In this document: piece by piece, positions 1-8,454 of the stretch
How the letters are laid out: each line of letters starts with the position of its first letter
Numbering within the stretch: the stretch's first letter is position 1
Assembly (NCBI RefSeq): GCF_000711795.1
Contig: NZ_JONH01000002.1
Span: 1 to 64,000, forward strand
DNA from: Vibrio pacinii DSM 19139
GTDB lineage: Bacteria > Pseudomonadota > Gammaproteobacteria > Enterobacterales > Vibrionaceae
DNA: 64,000 nt
Direction: 5' to 3'
The notes under the pieces: generated by a model
Told to the model about the DNA's origin: nothing
The model's database searches: none
The model's input: the letters and a program-made list of their open reading frames with translations, nothing else
Position numbers and translations under genes: made by a program

Positions 1-80
1 TTCCGCATGACGCCGTAAACACGAAATTCAACGCAAACCAAAAGTGCTAAGCGTTGAGGGTCTGCTTGAATTGTTTGTTA
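1..80 (-). repeat. attC site, truncated by window edge (cassette 23/22 junction)
   Basis: Only the high-coordinate part is present: central arm GCTAAGCGTTGAGGGTC and end TTGTTTGTTA. Its sequence is of the CCCAATTAAGTAGCCCGAAACGC class seen complete at 5944-6063. Confidence 0.85.
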
Positions 81-539
81 TGTTTTACCACAAATGACTG
101 ATTTATTTGGCAAAGAACTACATTATTGACCGCATTTCAAGAACCGAATCACAAGCCAAAACTCACTTGGCAGCCAAAGGCACGAAACACAAAGCACGTA
201 AGTCCACTTCCCTGCACAATGAGGCAACCCGACAAAGGTTCAACAAGCGCCCTCTCTTTCCAACCACAGCGCAGAACAATGGCAAATTGCCGAGGCAACT
301 GCCAAGCCGACATGCTACTTGGCAAATACGCTGAAAGCGCCTTAAAGCCAGTGAAACTTAAAACCAGCCACCACGACCTGCAAATGAAGCAACCCACGAA
401 TATTGGCATGTTTTACGGGCTAAGAAATTCAAGAATTTAGGCCGACAATGTAGATTTGCTGAGGTAACTCGAACGAATGGCTAAAGGGACAAAGAACATA
501 GATCGAAGAAGCTTTAAGCCACTGAAATACAAGTAAACA
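81..539 (-). mobile_element. ORF-less cassette, family I copy 1 (cassette 22)
   Basis: This ~460-bp cassette is closely similar at nucleotide level to 6064-6520 and more distantly to 2517-2975, but the reading frames on either strand are interrupted at different places in the three copies. An 86-codon minus-strand frame (149-409) begins MPIFVGCFIC as in 6064-6520 and then diverges by frameshift. A plus-strand frame shows the same partial conservation. I call no gene. Confidence 0.7.
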
Positions 540-661
540 TAACGCCGCGTTAAGTAGTGAGCAACACTGCCACCTAACCTAAACCATTGTGCCGTAAACA
601 CTAAATTCAACGCAAACCAAAAATGCCTAGCGTTGCGAATCTGCCTTAAACGCCTTGTTAG
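540..661 (-). repeat. attC site (cassette 22/21)
   Basis: 122 bp, GCGTTAAGTAGTGAGCAAC class, the class that accompanies most family II cassettes. Ends TAACGCCGCG and CGCCTTGTTAG. Confidence 0.93.
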
Positions 662-1014
662 TTGCCATTCTAAACCTTTGATTTTCAGTTCATTACCACT
701 TTGCCAACACCGTTTTTGATGCGCTTTGAAAACTCAAATCAGGCGCAGTTTTAAAGCGCCTGTCACTGAAACCACTTGGAACTAGCAACGGCGTAGAAAA
801 CTGGCTAAAAAGCACCAAAATACCTTTTGGGAAGGTAATGTCACAAAGCTGACTTTCAACGAGTACATTCGCGTCTGAAACGGCAAAACAAAACCACAAT
901 GTTAAAAATCGAACGCAATTCTAGCAAGCTACACCAAAGTACAAAACCGAGCAAAATCACACGATTCATTAGCCCGAAACTTTCTGCTTTAGCCGCATTT
1001 TTACCGCTGGCAAC
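662..1014 (-). mobile_element. ORF-less cassette, family II copy 1 (cassette 21)
   Basis: 353 bp. It shares nearly its full sequence with six other cassettes in the array. It holds a perfect 7-bp hairpin CAGGCGC/GCGCCTG at 740-762 and a second ACCTT/AAGGT inverted repeat near 830. The minus-strand frame at 693-899 (68 codons) is open only in some copies, so I do not call it a gene. Confidence 0.75.
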
Positions 1015-1136
1015 TAACGCTGCGTTAAGTAGTGAGCAACATTGCCACTTAACCTAAACCATTGTGCCGTAAACACTAAATTCGAAGCAAACCGAAAATG
1101 CCTAGCGTTGCGAATCTGCCTTAAACGCCTTGTTAG
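1015..1136 (-). repeat. attC site (cassette 21/20)
   Basis: 122 bp, almost identical to the site at 540-661. Separates two tandem family II cassettes. Confidence 0.93.
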
Positions 1137-1489
1137 TTGCCATTCTAAACCTTTGATTACCAGTTTATTTCCACTTTGCCAACACCGTTTTTGAGCGCTT
1201 TGAAAAACTCAAATCAGGCGCAGTTTCAAAGCACTTGTCACTGAAACCACTTGGAAGTAGCAACGCCGTAGAAAGCTAGCTAAAAGCACCAAATAGACCT
1301 TTTGGAAAGACAATGTCACAAAGCTGACTTTCAACGAGTACATTCGCGTCTGAAACGGCAAAACAAAACCACAACATTCAAAATCGAACACAATTTCAGC
1401 AAACCACACCCGGACACAAAACCGAGTACAATTGCACGATTCATTAGCCCTAAATATTCTGATTTAGCTGCGTTTTTACCGCTGGCAAC
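1137..1489 (-). mobile_element. ORF-less cassette, family II copy 2 (cassette 20)
   Basis: Tandem neighbour of copy 1. The CAGGCGC hairpin is degraded here (second arm GCACTTG). Short frames on both strands run into the flanking attC and are not conserved in other copies. Confidence 0.75.
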
Positions 1490-1612
1490 TAACGCTGCAT
1501 TAAGTGGTGAACAACGCGACCACCCAACCTTAAACCTTGCCACATTCAGCACTGAAGCCGACCTAGACTGAAATTGCCTAGCGTTGAGAATCCATCTTAA
1601 ATGCTTTGTTAG
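1490..1612 (-). repeat. attC site (cassette 20/19)
   Basis: 123 bp, diverged centre (CATTCAGCACTGAAGCCGACC) unlike the other sites, ending AATGCTTTGTTAG. Confidence 0.88.
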
Positions 1613-1619
1613 CATTGTA

Positions 1620-2375
1620 CTAAAAATCTCGCGATAGTTTAGAGAGCGTAAACAATTTTGTTTTTAAAACATCCATTTGTGACGGTAAATACTTACCAGA
1701 CGCAGCCATCGAATTTAGAAAATCTAATATCGACTGTATCGCACGATCATCTTCAACAAAGATATACTCTATGTCATCTAACGTAAATTTTAAGAGGCAA
1801 TTTTCATATGTGTAGCTATTATATTCATCCCTTTCACTTCGAAATTTCTGTGATGGTATGCAGATTCGCCCTTCAGATAAGCGCGGCACAAAACGCCACT
1901 CATTTTCAAGATAGAAGTCCTTCGCCGTTAGATAAGGTGGTGAACCAATTTCCATATAACCATCTAAAGGTTTAATCATAGATATTAAATTAAGTAATGA
2001 GTCAATATGAGTAGCTTTAGCACTTTCATCGACGAACTTTGGTTCACCTGGTTGACTTAATCGAGCTAAATTAAGTACCTTTCCCTTTAACGGAGACTGT
2101 TCGGTCAAGTACATCACTGGGTTTAACCCCGATTGTATAGCCCATTCTCGCTTCATACCTATTCCGAAGCGTCCATAGAAACTCGTATGTTCGATAATTC
2201 TTGTAAGCGGAATATCGCAAAAGCAAACCATCGGGTAAGCAACGTTTTCAAGCTGTGGGTTGTACCACCGGAAATCTTCTAGGCAATATCTTGGCCAAAA
2301 GCCAACTTGAATAATTTTCATGAGGCTATCTAAACTAGATGTAAAATGAAATAAAGTATGTGATTTTGGGTTCAA
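1620..2375 (-). CDS. AbiGi-like abortive infection family protein (cassette 19)
   Basis: The 251-residue product carries the pattern I associate with the AbiGi family ('putative abortive phage resistance protein, antitoxin'): LFHFTSSLDSL, GFWPRYCLEDF, MVCFCDIPLTRI, YGRFGIGMKREWA and GLNPVMYL. The family's activity is poorly known. In lactococci AbiGi acts with AbiGii, and no AbiGii-like partner is in this cassette. The reading frame is open into the attC. I place the start at the TTG following GGAGGTCG (2375), although that spacing is short. No other usable start lies before the conserved HFT motif. Assignment is by motif recognition only, and the antiphage role is inference. Confidence 0.75.
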   Translation of the reverse strand: MNPKSHTLFHFTSSLDSLMKIIQVGFWPRYCLEDFRWYNPQLENVAYPMVCFCDIPLTRIIEHTSFYGRFGIGMKREWAIQSGLNPVMYLTEQSPLKGKVLNLARLSQPGEPKFVDESAKATHIDSLLNLISMIKPLDGYMEIGSPPYLTAKDFYLENEWRFVPRLSEGRICIPSQKFRSERDEYNSYTYENCLLKFTLDDIEYIFVEDDRAIQSILDFLNSMAASGKYLPSQMDVLKTKLFTLSKLSRDF

Positions 2376-2392
2376 ACGACCTCCAAAAATGC

Positions 2393-2516
2393 TAACGCCC
2401 AATTAAGGGGTGAACAACGCCTTCTCCCAAACCTAAAGCATTGTGCCATAAACACTAAATTTGAAGTAGAAGCAAAAATGCCGAGCGTTGTGAATCCCTC
2501 TTAAATTGCTTGTTAT
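2393..2516 (-). repeat. attC site (cassette 19/18)
   Basis: 124 bp, CCCAATTAAGGGGTGAACAACG class, shared with sites at 7470, 8267 and 9554. Confidence 0.93.
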
Positions 2517-2975
2517 GTTTTACCACAAACACATGATTTACTTGAGAAAGAACTGCCATTTCTGACTAGTTTTCTGAACTAAACCACAAGGTAAGAACCG
2601 ACTTGGCCACCAAAGGCGACCAACCAGAAACGAATAATTCCACTTCCCTGCCCAATGAGGCAACCCGACTAAGCTCCAACAAGTGCCCTTTCTTTCCAAC
2701 AAAAGCGCAAAACAATATTGAATTGCCGAGGCAACTGCCAAACCGAAATGCTAATTGGCTAAGGACCTAGAAGCGACTTTGATCCAGTTAAACCCGAAGC
2801 CAATCGCCACGACCTGACAATGAAGCAACCCACGAACATTGGCATATTTTACGGGCTGAGAGATTCACGAATTTAGGCCGACAATGCGGATTTGCTGAGA
2901 CAGTTCGAACGACCTGCCAAAGGGGCAAAGAACATAGATCGAAGAAGCTTTAAGCCACTGAAATACAAGTAAACA
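2517..2975 (-). mobile_element. ORF-less cassette, family I copy 2 (cassette 18)
   Basis: Begins TGTTTTACCACAAA and ends GCCACTGAAATACAAGTAAACA like the other family I copies. Internally the most diverged of the three. A 67-codon frame at 2538-2741 has no counterpart in the other copies. Confidence 0.7.
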
Positions 2976-3094
2976 TAACGCCCAATTAAGTAGCCCGAAA
3001 CGCACTGGCTCGCTTTCCGCATTGCTCGGCAACGCAAAACCCGATGCAAACCAAAATCGCCGAGCGTTGAGGGTCTGCTTGAATTGCTTGTTAG
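2976..3094 (-). repeat. attC site (cassette 18/17)
   Basis: 119 bp, CCCAATTAAGTAGCCCGAAACGC class, as at 5306 and 5944. Confidence 0.92.
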
Positions 3095-3114
3095 GTGTGT
3101 AGCCCGAGAGTTCA

Positions 3115-3330
3115 TCATTTCCAGCCTTGGAGCCATTTACTTTGATCTTTAAGCTCTACCCAGTTAATTGAGTACTCATTATTTGAGAGCACCGCTTCAA
3201 CTTTACACACCAAAACTGAACCATCTTCATCAAACTCTACCTCTGACACAAGGAAGTGCTTTTCTCGGTTGAGAGGGCTCACCGCTGTCCACTTACTGTT
3301 GTACAACTTAGCAGGGTTAATTCTATTCAT
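3115..3330 (-). CDS. TIGR02450-type small Trp-rich protein (cassette 17)
   Basis: A 71-residue protein in one cassette. MNRINPAKLYNSKWTAV, NREKHFLVSEVEFDEDG, INWVELKD and SKWLQGWK match the tryptophan-rich conserved family I know as TIGR02450 over its whole length. Function is unknown. The start is the ATG at 3330, preceded by GGAGTAACT. An upstream in-frame start would add 16 residues absent from the family. The family also occurs as an ordinary chromosomal gene in gammaproteobacteria, so its presence in a cassette is of interest. Confidence 0.85.
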   Translation of the reverse strand: MNRINPAKLYNSKWTAVSPLNREKHFLVSEVEFDEDGSVLVCKVEAVLSNNEYSINWVELKDQSKWLQGWK

Positions 3331-3420
3331 AGTTACTCCATAAAACTCTGACTTTGCCCGATTTTTACGATGTGACAATTAAGCGAGTTCACTAATCTAT
3401 GATTTCTAAGAAAAAACACC

Positions 3421-3542
3421 TAACGCCGCGTTAAGTAGTGAGCAACACTGCCACCTGACCTAAACCATTGTGCCGTAAACACTAATTTCAAAGCAAACCG
3501 AAAATGCTAAGCGTTGCGAATCTGCCTTAAACGCCTTGTTAG
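3421..3542 (-). repeat. attC site (cassette 17/16)
   Basis: 122 bp, GCGTTAAGTAGTGAGCAAC class. Confidence 0.93.
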
Positions 3543-3896
3543 TTGCCATTCTAAACCTATGATTTCCAGTTCATTTCCACTTTGCCAACACCGCTTTTGA
3601 CGCGCTTTGAAAAACTCAAATCAGGCGCCGCTTCAAAGCGCCTGTCACTGAAACCACTTGGAACTTACAACGCCGTAGAATGCTGACTGAAAGCACCAAA
3701 AATACCTTTTGGAAAGGCAATGTCACAAAGCTGACTTTCAACAAGTGAATTAGCGTCTGAAACGGCAAAACAAAACCACAACATTCAAAATCGAACGCAA
3801 TTCTAGCAAGCTACACCAAAGCACAAAACCGAGCAAAATTGCATTATTCATTAGCCCGAAATTTTCTGCTTTAGCTGCGTTTTTCTCACTGGCAAC
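3543..3896 (-). mobile_element. ORF-less cassette, family II copy 3 (cassette 16)
   Basis: 354 bp. The hairpin CAGGCGC/GCGCCTG is perfect (3622-3644) although its loop differs (CGCTTCAAA). No frame over 60 codons is shared with the other copies. Confidence 0.75.
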
Positions 3897-4018
3897 TAAC
3901 GCCGCGTTAAGTAGTGAGCAACGCTACCACCTAACCTAAACCATTGTGCCGTAAACACTAAAGCCGATTCAAACCAAAATTGCCAAGCGTTGCGAATCTG
4001 CCTTAAACGCCTTGTTAG
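3897..4018 (-). repeat. attC site (cassette 16/15)
   Basis: 122 bp, GCGTTAAGTAGTGAGCAAC class with a variant centre (GCCGATTCAAACC). Confidence 0.93.
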
Positions 4019-4371
4019 TTGCCATTCTAAACCTTTGATTTCCAATCCATTACCACTTTGCCAACACCGTTCTTGAGCGTTTTAAAAACTCAAATCAGGC
4101 GCAGTTTCAAAGCGACTGTCACTGAAACCACTTGGAACTAGCAACGCCGCAGAAAGCTGGCTGAAAGCCCCCAAAAAGACCTTTTGGAAAGGCAATGCCA
4201 CAAAGCTGACTTTCAACGAGTAAATTAGCGTCTGAAACGGCAAAACAAAACCACAACATTAAAAATCGATCACAACTTCAGCAAACCACACTCAGATACA
4301 AAACTGAGCACAATTGCACAATTCATTAGCCTTAATTTTTCTGCTTTAGCTGCGTTTTTTCCACTGGCAAC
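4019..4371 (-). mobile_element. ORF-less cassette, family II copy 4 (cassette 15)
   Basis: Tandem partner of copy 3. The hairpin carries one mismatch (GCGACTG). Nothing else is recognisable. Confidence 0.75.
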
Positions 4372-4494
4372 TAACGCCGCATTAAGGTGTGAGCAACGCT
4401 ACCACAAAACCTAACCTTACCACAGTAAACACGAAACCCAACGATGGAATGAAAAATGCCATGCGTTGGGAATCACTCTTAAATGCTTTGTTAT
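4372..4494 (-). repeat. attC site (cassette 15/14)
   Basis: 123 bp with a centre not seen elsewhere (CCCAACGATGGAATGAAAAATGC is its plus-strand core, positions about 4438-4460). Confidence 0.88.
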
Positions 4495-5261
4495 ACAGTT
4501 TCTACTTTAATTTCTTTCAACAGTTCTTCTAAAACTTCATGGCTACTAATATGCCAAACTCGACTTGACCCACTACCCTTCATCATCTTTTGAAATGGGT
4601 CTAGTTTATTGTCGTCAACTTCAACACCTAAACTATGCAATACAAAAGATAAGAACTCCTTAATATACCAATGCATGACTCTAGTAAAAAAAGCCATATA
4701 GTGGTCAATATAAATCAAGTTGCTTTCTCTTTTGAAGTATCCATGATCTTGTCGTATTCTCTCATTTAAGTTCAAGTCATAAGCTTGAAAAAGAAAACGA
4801 TTATTTTCTCTGAATGTCTTAATGCTATATCCACCGTGAATGATACGATTTCTAACTTCATTAATTTCTTTGTACCATAAGTAATTCAAACTTGATTCTG
4901 TTTCCTCAGTGTACTTTTTAAAGCCATCATCCAACCTCGTGAACTTCTTCTTTTTATCCGGATTATCATCCAAATAATCATATATCTGATAGCAAAGTTC
5001 AAAAATTGTATTTACTTTTATAAAAAAATACTCGACCGAGTTAGTAGTAAACATCTGGGTATTCAATGTGTTTGGTTTAGAACTCTCTTCAGCGTAGTCA
5101 TTCTGTATTTGGACCACATTCAATGTGCAGGAAAATAGCTTGTAGAAGTTCGCTTGTAAATTTTTTGTCATCCATATGAATTCATCATTCGATGCTCGCT
5201 CTAAAGGAACATGGTAGTTAAAGTCATTCATCGGATTCTCGATCCCATCACTATTAAACAT
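4491..5261 (-). CDS. HEPN-like protein of unknown function (cassette 14)
   Basis: 256 residues, soluble, largely helical and rich in aromatic and acidic residues. Around residues 135-145 it reads EVRNRIIHGGYS, an R-x4-H arrangement typical of HEPN-superfamily active sites (Cthe_2314-like HEPN proteins have a similar motif). HEPN proteins include RNases acting in toxin-antitoxin and abortive infection systems. That role here is inference. The start is the ATG at 5261; a TTG directly before it is an alternative. The stop codon overlaps the end of the attC, usual for cassettes. Confidence 0.8.
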   Translation of the reverse strand: MFNSDGIENPMNDFNYHVPLERASNDEFIWMTKNLQANFYKLFSCTLNVVQIQNDYAEESSKPNTLNTQMFTTNSVEYFFIKVNTIFELCYQIYDYLDDNPDKKKKFTRLDDGFKKYTEETESSLNYLWYKEINEVRNRIIHGGYSIKTFRENNRFLFQAYDLNLNERIRQDHGYFKRESNLIYIDHYMAFFTRVMHWYIKEFLSFVLHSLGVEVDDNKLDPFQKMMKGSGSSRVWHISSHEVLEELLKEIKVETV

Positions 5262-5305
5262 CAAACTTTCTCTCTATTTATTAACTAATGTTCGATTAAA
5301 CTGTA

Positions 5306-5424
5306 TAACGCCCAATTAAGTAGCCCGAAACGCCCTGGCTCACTTTCCGCATTCCTCGGTAACACAAAACCCGACGCAAACCAAAAGAGCTGAGCGTTGA
5401 GGGTCTGCTTGAATTGTTTGTTAG
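5306..5424 (-). repeat. attC site (cassette 14/13)
   Basis: 119 bp, CCCAATTAAGTAGCCCGAAACGC class. Confidence 0.92.
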
Positions 5425-5429
5425 GCATT

Positions 5430-5927
5430 TTAGTTAAGTAGCTCGGGATGCTTTGATAAATAGTCCCATGCCCAAGGCTGAATATTAAAAGGGAAAACAT
5501 CGTGGTAATGTGCCAAGTTAGAGGCTCTCCGTATTATCATTGCTGACTCAAGTTCATTGGCAATGCCATCCGAATAATTCAAAGAAATCGTGCGTGTATT
5601 TCCACGAATATACTGTGATAAGACTTGTTTCTCGCCTACGGTGAGTTGATGAAGCCTTTTCTGGTAACCCTTGAGATTAAAATACCAAGTGGCGTGCTTT
5701 GATATGAAACCATAAATAGGAAAGACAATCTCTGCCGCTAGAGTTGCAACTGAAACTAACCACACCAAGCCAATCCAAATTTGCAACGAGTTAATTGCTT
5801 CTGAAACACCTAGCTTTCCAAGAATTTCGTCACTAGCAAACAGTAAAATACTTGTAATAACGCTTAGTATAAATGCCTGCTTGCCTGACAACTTTACCCA
5901 GTCAAATATCTGCTTAGGATCAAACAT
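5430..5927 (-). CDS. SieB-like superinfection exclusion protein (cassette 13)
   Basis: 165 residues. Two hydrophobic segments near residues 18-36 and 48-72 are followed by a soluble domain with HQLTVGEKQVLSQYIRGN, SDGIANELESAMIIRRAS and PFNIQPWAWDYL. This layout matches the superinfection exclusion protein B family (short membrane protein plus an 'LT.EK..L..Y' helix and a 'G....L....II' segment). SieB proteins of lambdoid phages abort infection by other phages. A similar antiphage role for this copy is inferred. The start at 5927 has a strong GGAGG site six bases upstream. Confidence 0.72.
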   Translation of the reverse strand: MFDPKQIFDWVKLSGKQAFILSVITSILLFASDEILGKLGVSEAINSLQIWIGLVWLVSVATLAAEIVFPIYGFISKHATWYFNLKGYQKRLHQLTVGEKQVLSQYIRGNTRTISLNYSDGIANELESAMIIRRASNLAHYHDVFPFNIQPWAWDYLSKHPELLN

Positions 5928-5943
5928 AGTACCTCCAAATGCC

Positions 5944-6063
5944 TAACGCCCAATTAAGTAGCCCGAAACGCACTGACTAACCTTCCGCATTGCGCCCTAA
6001 ACACAAAATTTAACGCAAACCAAAAGTGCTAAGCGTTGAGGGTCTGCTTGAATTGTTTGTTAT
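5944..6063 (-). repeat. attC site (cassette 13/12)
   Basis: 120 bp. Its high-coordinate half is almost identical to the truncated site at 1-80, fitting the repeated module found at both places. Confidence 0.93.
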
Positions 6064-6520
6064 GTTTTACCACAAATGACTGATTTATTTGGCAAAGAAC
6101 TGCATTATTGACCGTGTTTTCTGAGCCTAATCACACGCCAAAACTCACTTGACCGCCAGATGCACGAAACACCAAGCGCGTAAGTCCACTTCCCTGCCCA
6201 ATGAGGCAACCCGACAAAGGTTCAACAAGCGCCCTCTCTTTCCAACCACAGCGCAGAACAATGGCAAATTGCCGAGGCTACTGCCAAGCCGACTGTTACT
6301 TGGCAAATACGCTAAAAGCGCTCTAAAGCCAGCGAAACCTAAAACCAACCGACCCGATTTGCAAATGAAGCAACCCACGAATATTGGCATGTTTTACGGG
6401 CTGAGTGATTCATGAACTTAGACCGACAATGCGGATTTGCTGAAGTACTCGAACGAACTGCCCAAGGGACAAAGAAAATAGATCGAAGAAGCTTTAAGCC
6501 ACTGAAATAAAAAGTAAACA
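6064..6520 (-). mobile_element. ORF-less cassette, family I copy 3 (cassette 12)
   Basis: Closest relative is 81-539. Open frames are 81 codons on the minus strand (6145-6390) and 88 on the plus strand (6149-6415). Each is conserved only in part in copy 1 because of frameshifting indels, so no gene is called. Confidence 0.7.
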
Positions 6521-6642
6521 TAACGCCGCGTTAAGTAGTGAGCAACATCACCACCTGACCTAAGCCATTGTGCCATAAACACTAAATTCAAAGAAAACCA
6601 AAAATGCCTAGCGTTGCGAATCTGCCTTAAACGCCTTGTTAG
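6521..6642 (-). repeat. attC site (cassette 12/11)
   Basis: 122 bp, GCGTTAAGTAGTGAGCAAC class. Confidence 0.93.
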
Positions 6643-6995
6643 TTGCCATTCTAAATCATTGATTTCCTGTCCATTTCTACTTTGCCAACACCGTTATTGA
6701 GCGTGTTGAAAAACTTAAGTCAGGCGCAGTTTTAAAGCGCCTGTCACTGAAACCACTTGGAACTAGCAACGCCGTAGAAAGCTGGCTGAAAGCACCAAAT
6801 AAACCTTTTGGAAAGGTAATGTCACAAAGCTCACTTTCAACGAGTGCATTCGCGTCTGAAACGGCAAAACAAAACCACAACATTAAAAATCGAACACAAC
6901 TTCAGCAAACCACACCCACATACAAAACCGAGCACAATTGCACAGTTCATTAGCCCTAAATTTTCTGCTTTAGCTACGTTTTTTCCGCTGGCAAC
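6643..6995 (-). mobile_element. ORF-less cassette, family II copy 5 (cassette 11)
   Basis: Perfect hairpin CAGGCGC/GCGCCTG at 6721-6743. The minus-strand frame at 6677-6883 resembles that of copy 1, but the same bases are read in another frame in copies 2 and 6. Confidence 0.75.
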
Positions 6996-7117
6996 TAACG
7001 CCGCGTTAAGTAGTGAGCAACATTACCACCTAACCTAAACCATTGTGCCGTAAACACTAAATTCAAAGCAAACTGAAAATGCCTAGCGTTGCGAATCTGC
7101 CTTAAACGCCTTGTTAG
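6996..7117 (-). repeat. attC site (cassette 11/10)
   Basis: 122 bp, GCGTTAAGTAGTGAGCAAC class; separates a tandem family II pair. Confidence 0.93.
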
Positions 7118-7469
7118 TTGCCATTCTAAACCTTTGATTTCGAATCCATTTCCACTTTGCCAACTCCGTTTTTGAGCGCTTTGAAAACTCAAATCAGGCG
7201 CAGTTTCAAAGCGCCTATCACTGAAACCACTTGGAACTTGCAACGCCGCAGAAAGCTGGCTAAAAAGCACCAAAAAGACCTTTTGGAAAGGTAATGTCAC
7301 AAAGCTGACTTTCAACAAGTTAATTAGCGCCTGAAACGGCAAAACGAAACCACAACATTTAAATCGCACAAAACTTCAGCAAACTACACCAAAGCACAAA
7401 ACTGAACAACGTTACACAATTCAGTTGCCTTAAACTTTCTGCTTTAGCTGCATTTTTTCCGCTGGCAAC
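7118..7469 (-). mobile_element. ORF-less cassette, family II copy 6 (cassette 10)
   Basis: Hairpin arms at 7195-7201 and 7211-7217 with one mismatch at the base. A 124-codon minus frame (6995-7369) runs through the neighbouring attC and is an artefact of attC being open in that frame. Confidence 0.75.
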
Positions 7470-7592
7470 TAACGCCCAATTAAGGGGTGAACAACGCCGC
7501 CACCCAAACCTAAAGCATTGTGCCATAACACTAAATTTGAAGTAGAAGCAAAAATGCTAAGCGTTGAGAATCCCTCTTAAATTGATTGTTAA
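7470..7592 (-). repeat. attC site (cassette 10/9)
   Basis: 123 bp, CCCAATTAAGGGGTGAACAACG class, ending ATTGATTGTTAAC. Confidence 0.92.
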
Positions 7593-7594
7593 CA

Positions 7595-8248
7595 CTATTT
7601 CTTGCTTGGTTTTGCCAATGAGCTATACACCAAATCTACAAACGTTACCCCATGCCAATCCTCATCAAGTGATGGATTAATCGTGTCAGGAGTTTTGCCG
7701 AGTAACTTCTTAACGTGCTTATATGCGTTAATACGCTCCGCCAACCTAAGCATTTCGTGCTGGTGCTCAGGTGGTAACATTTTGTTTCGATACCAAGTAT
7801 TAAAAATATGATCACATAGCTCTTGGTTACAAGAGAACCATTCACCTTGGCGTCGTAACCTTGCAAACTTTTTATGTAATTCAGCTTCTCGCTTGGAGCC
7901 ACCAGGTTCAAGCGCACCAATTACCAACTGACCAAAAGTACCGGTTTGTAAGTTTCTCAATCGCGTCAATACATTTTTTGAGCGCCCGATTTTGACGAAC
8001 AGCCCTTGGAATGGATGGGCATTTTCATATGGTCCAGCCCATGTATCAGGGACTTGAATTATGTAGTAAATACTATCAATCGTGCCAAGGCACACCTGAT
8101 TAGCCCAATCTGACCAAGTTGAAATCCAGTTTTCGGCAAGCTCATAAGTCTCAAATTCTTGAGTCGTGAAATAGTATTCTCCACTGTCATAGTAAACATC
8201 AGCGACAAACTTACCATTCTGATTCTTTTTGATATTCTGAACGTTCAA
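7595..8248 (-). CDS. GIY-YIG superfamily (T5orf172/MUG113-type) protein (cassette 9)
   Basis: 217 residues. The middle of the protein (about 90-155) reads GLFVKIGRSKNVLTRLRNLQTG followed by a Glu-containing segment (KREAELHKKFARLR) and GEWFSCN. That is the pattern of the T5orf172/MUG113 branch of GIY-YIG nucleases ('VKIG.S.N...R...LQ.g', 'E..LH..f...r..GEWF'). Substrate and biological role are unknown. The start is TTG at 8248 behind TAGGAGTAACG. The stop lies just inside the attC boundary. It may be a nuclease, but several family members are uncharacterised. Confidence 0.78.
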   Translation of the reverse strand: MNVQNIKKNQNGKFVADVYYDSGEYYFTTQEFETYELAENWISTWSDWANQVCLGTIDSIYYIIQVPDTWAGPYENAHPFQGLFVKIGRSKNVLTRLRNLQTGTFGQLVIGALEPGGSKREAELHKKFARLRRQGEWFSCNQELCDHIFNTWYRNKMLPPEHQHEMLRLAERINAYKHVKKLLGKTPDTINPSLDEDWHGVTFVDLVYSSLAKPSKK

Positions 8249-8266
8249 CGTTACTCCTAATAGTGC

Positions 8267-8389
8267 TAACGCCCAATTAAGGGGTGAACAACGCTACCAC
8301 TCAACCTAAACCATTGTGCCATAAACACTAAATTTAAAGTAGAAGCAAAAATGCCAAGCGTTGTGAATCCCTCTTAAATTGATTGTTAT
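8267..8389 (-). repeat. attC site (cassette 9/8)
   Basis: 123 bp, CCCAATTAAGGGGTGAACAACG class. Confidence 0.93.
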
Positions 8390-8454
8390 ATTTCAGTGCG
8401 CTATAGGTAATTTGGGCTATCCGCACCTACTCATTTGCTCTTTTCACTGGAGTC

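Noticed and set aside
1302..1571. 89-codon plus-strand frame in cassette 20
   Set aside because: It crosses into the attC and is not conserved in the other family II copies.
6995..7369. 124-codon minus-strand frame across cassette 10 and its attC
   Set aside because: It runs through the attC, and the homologous bases in the six other family II cassettes are interrupted or read in another frame.
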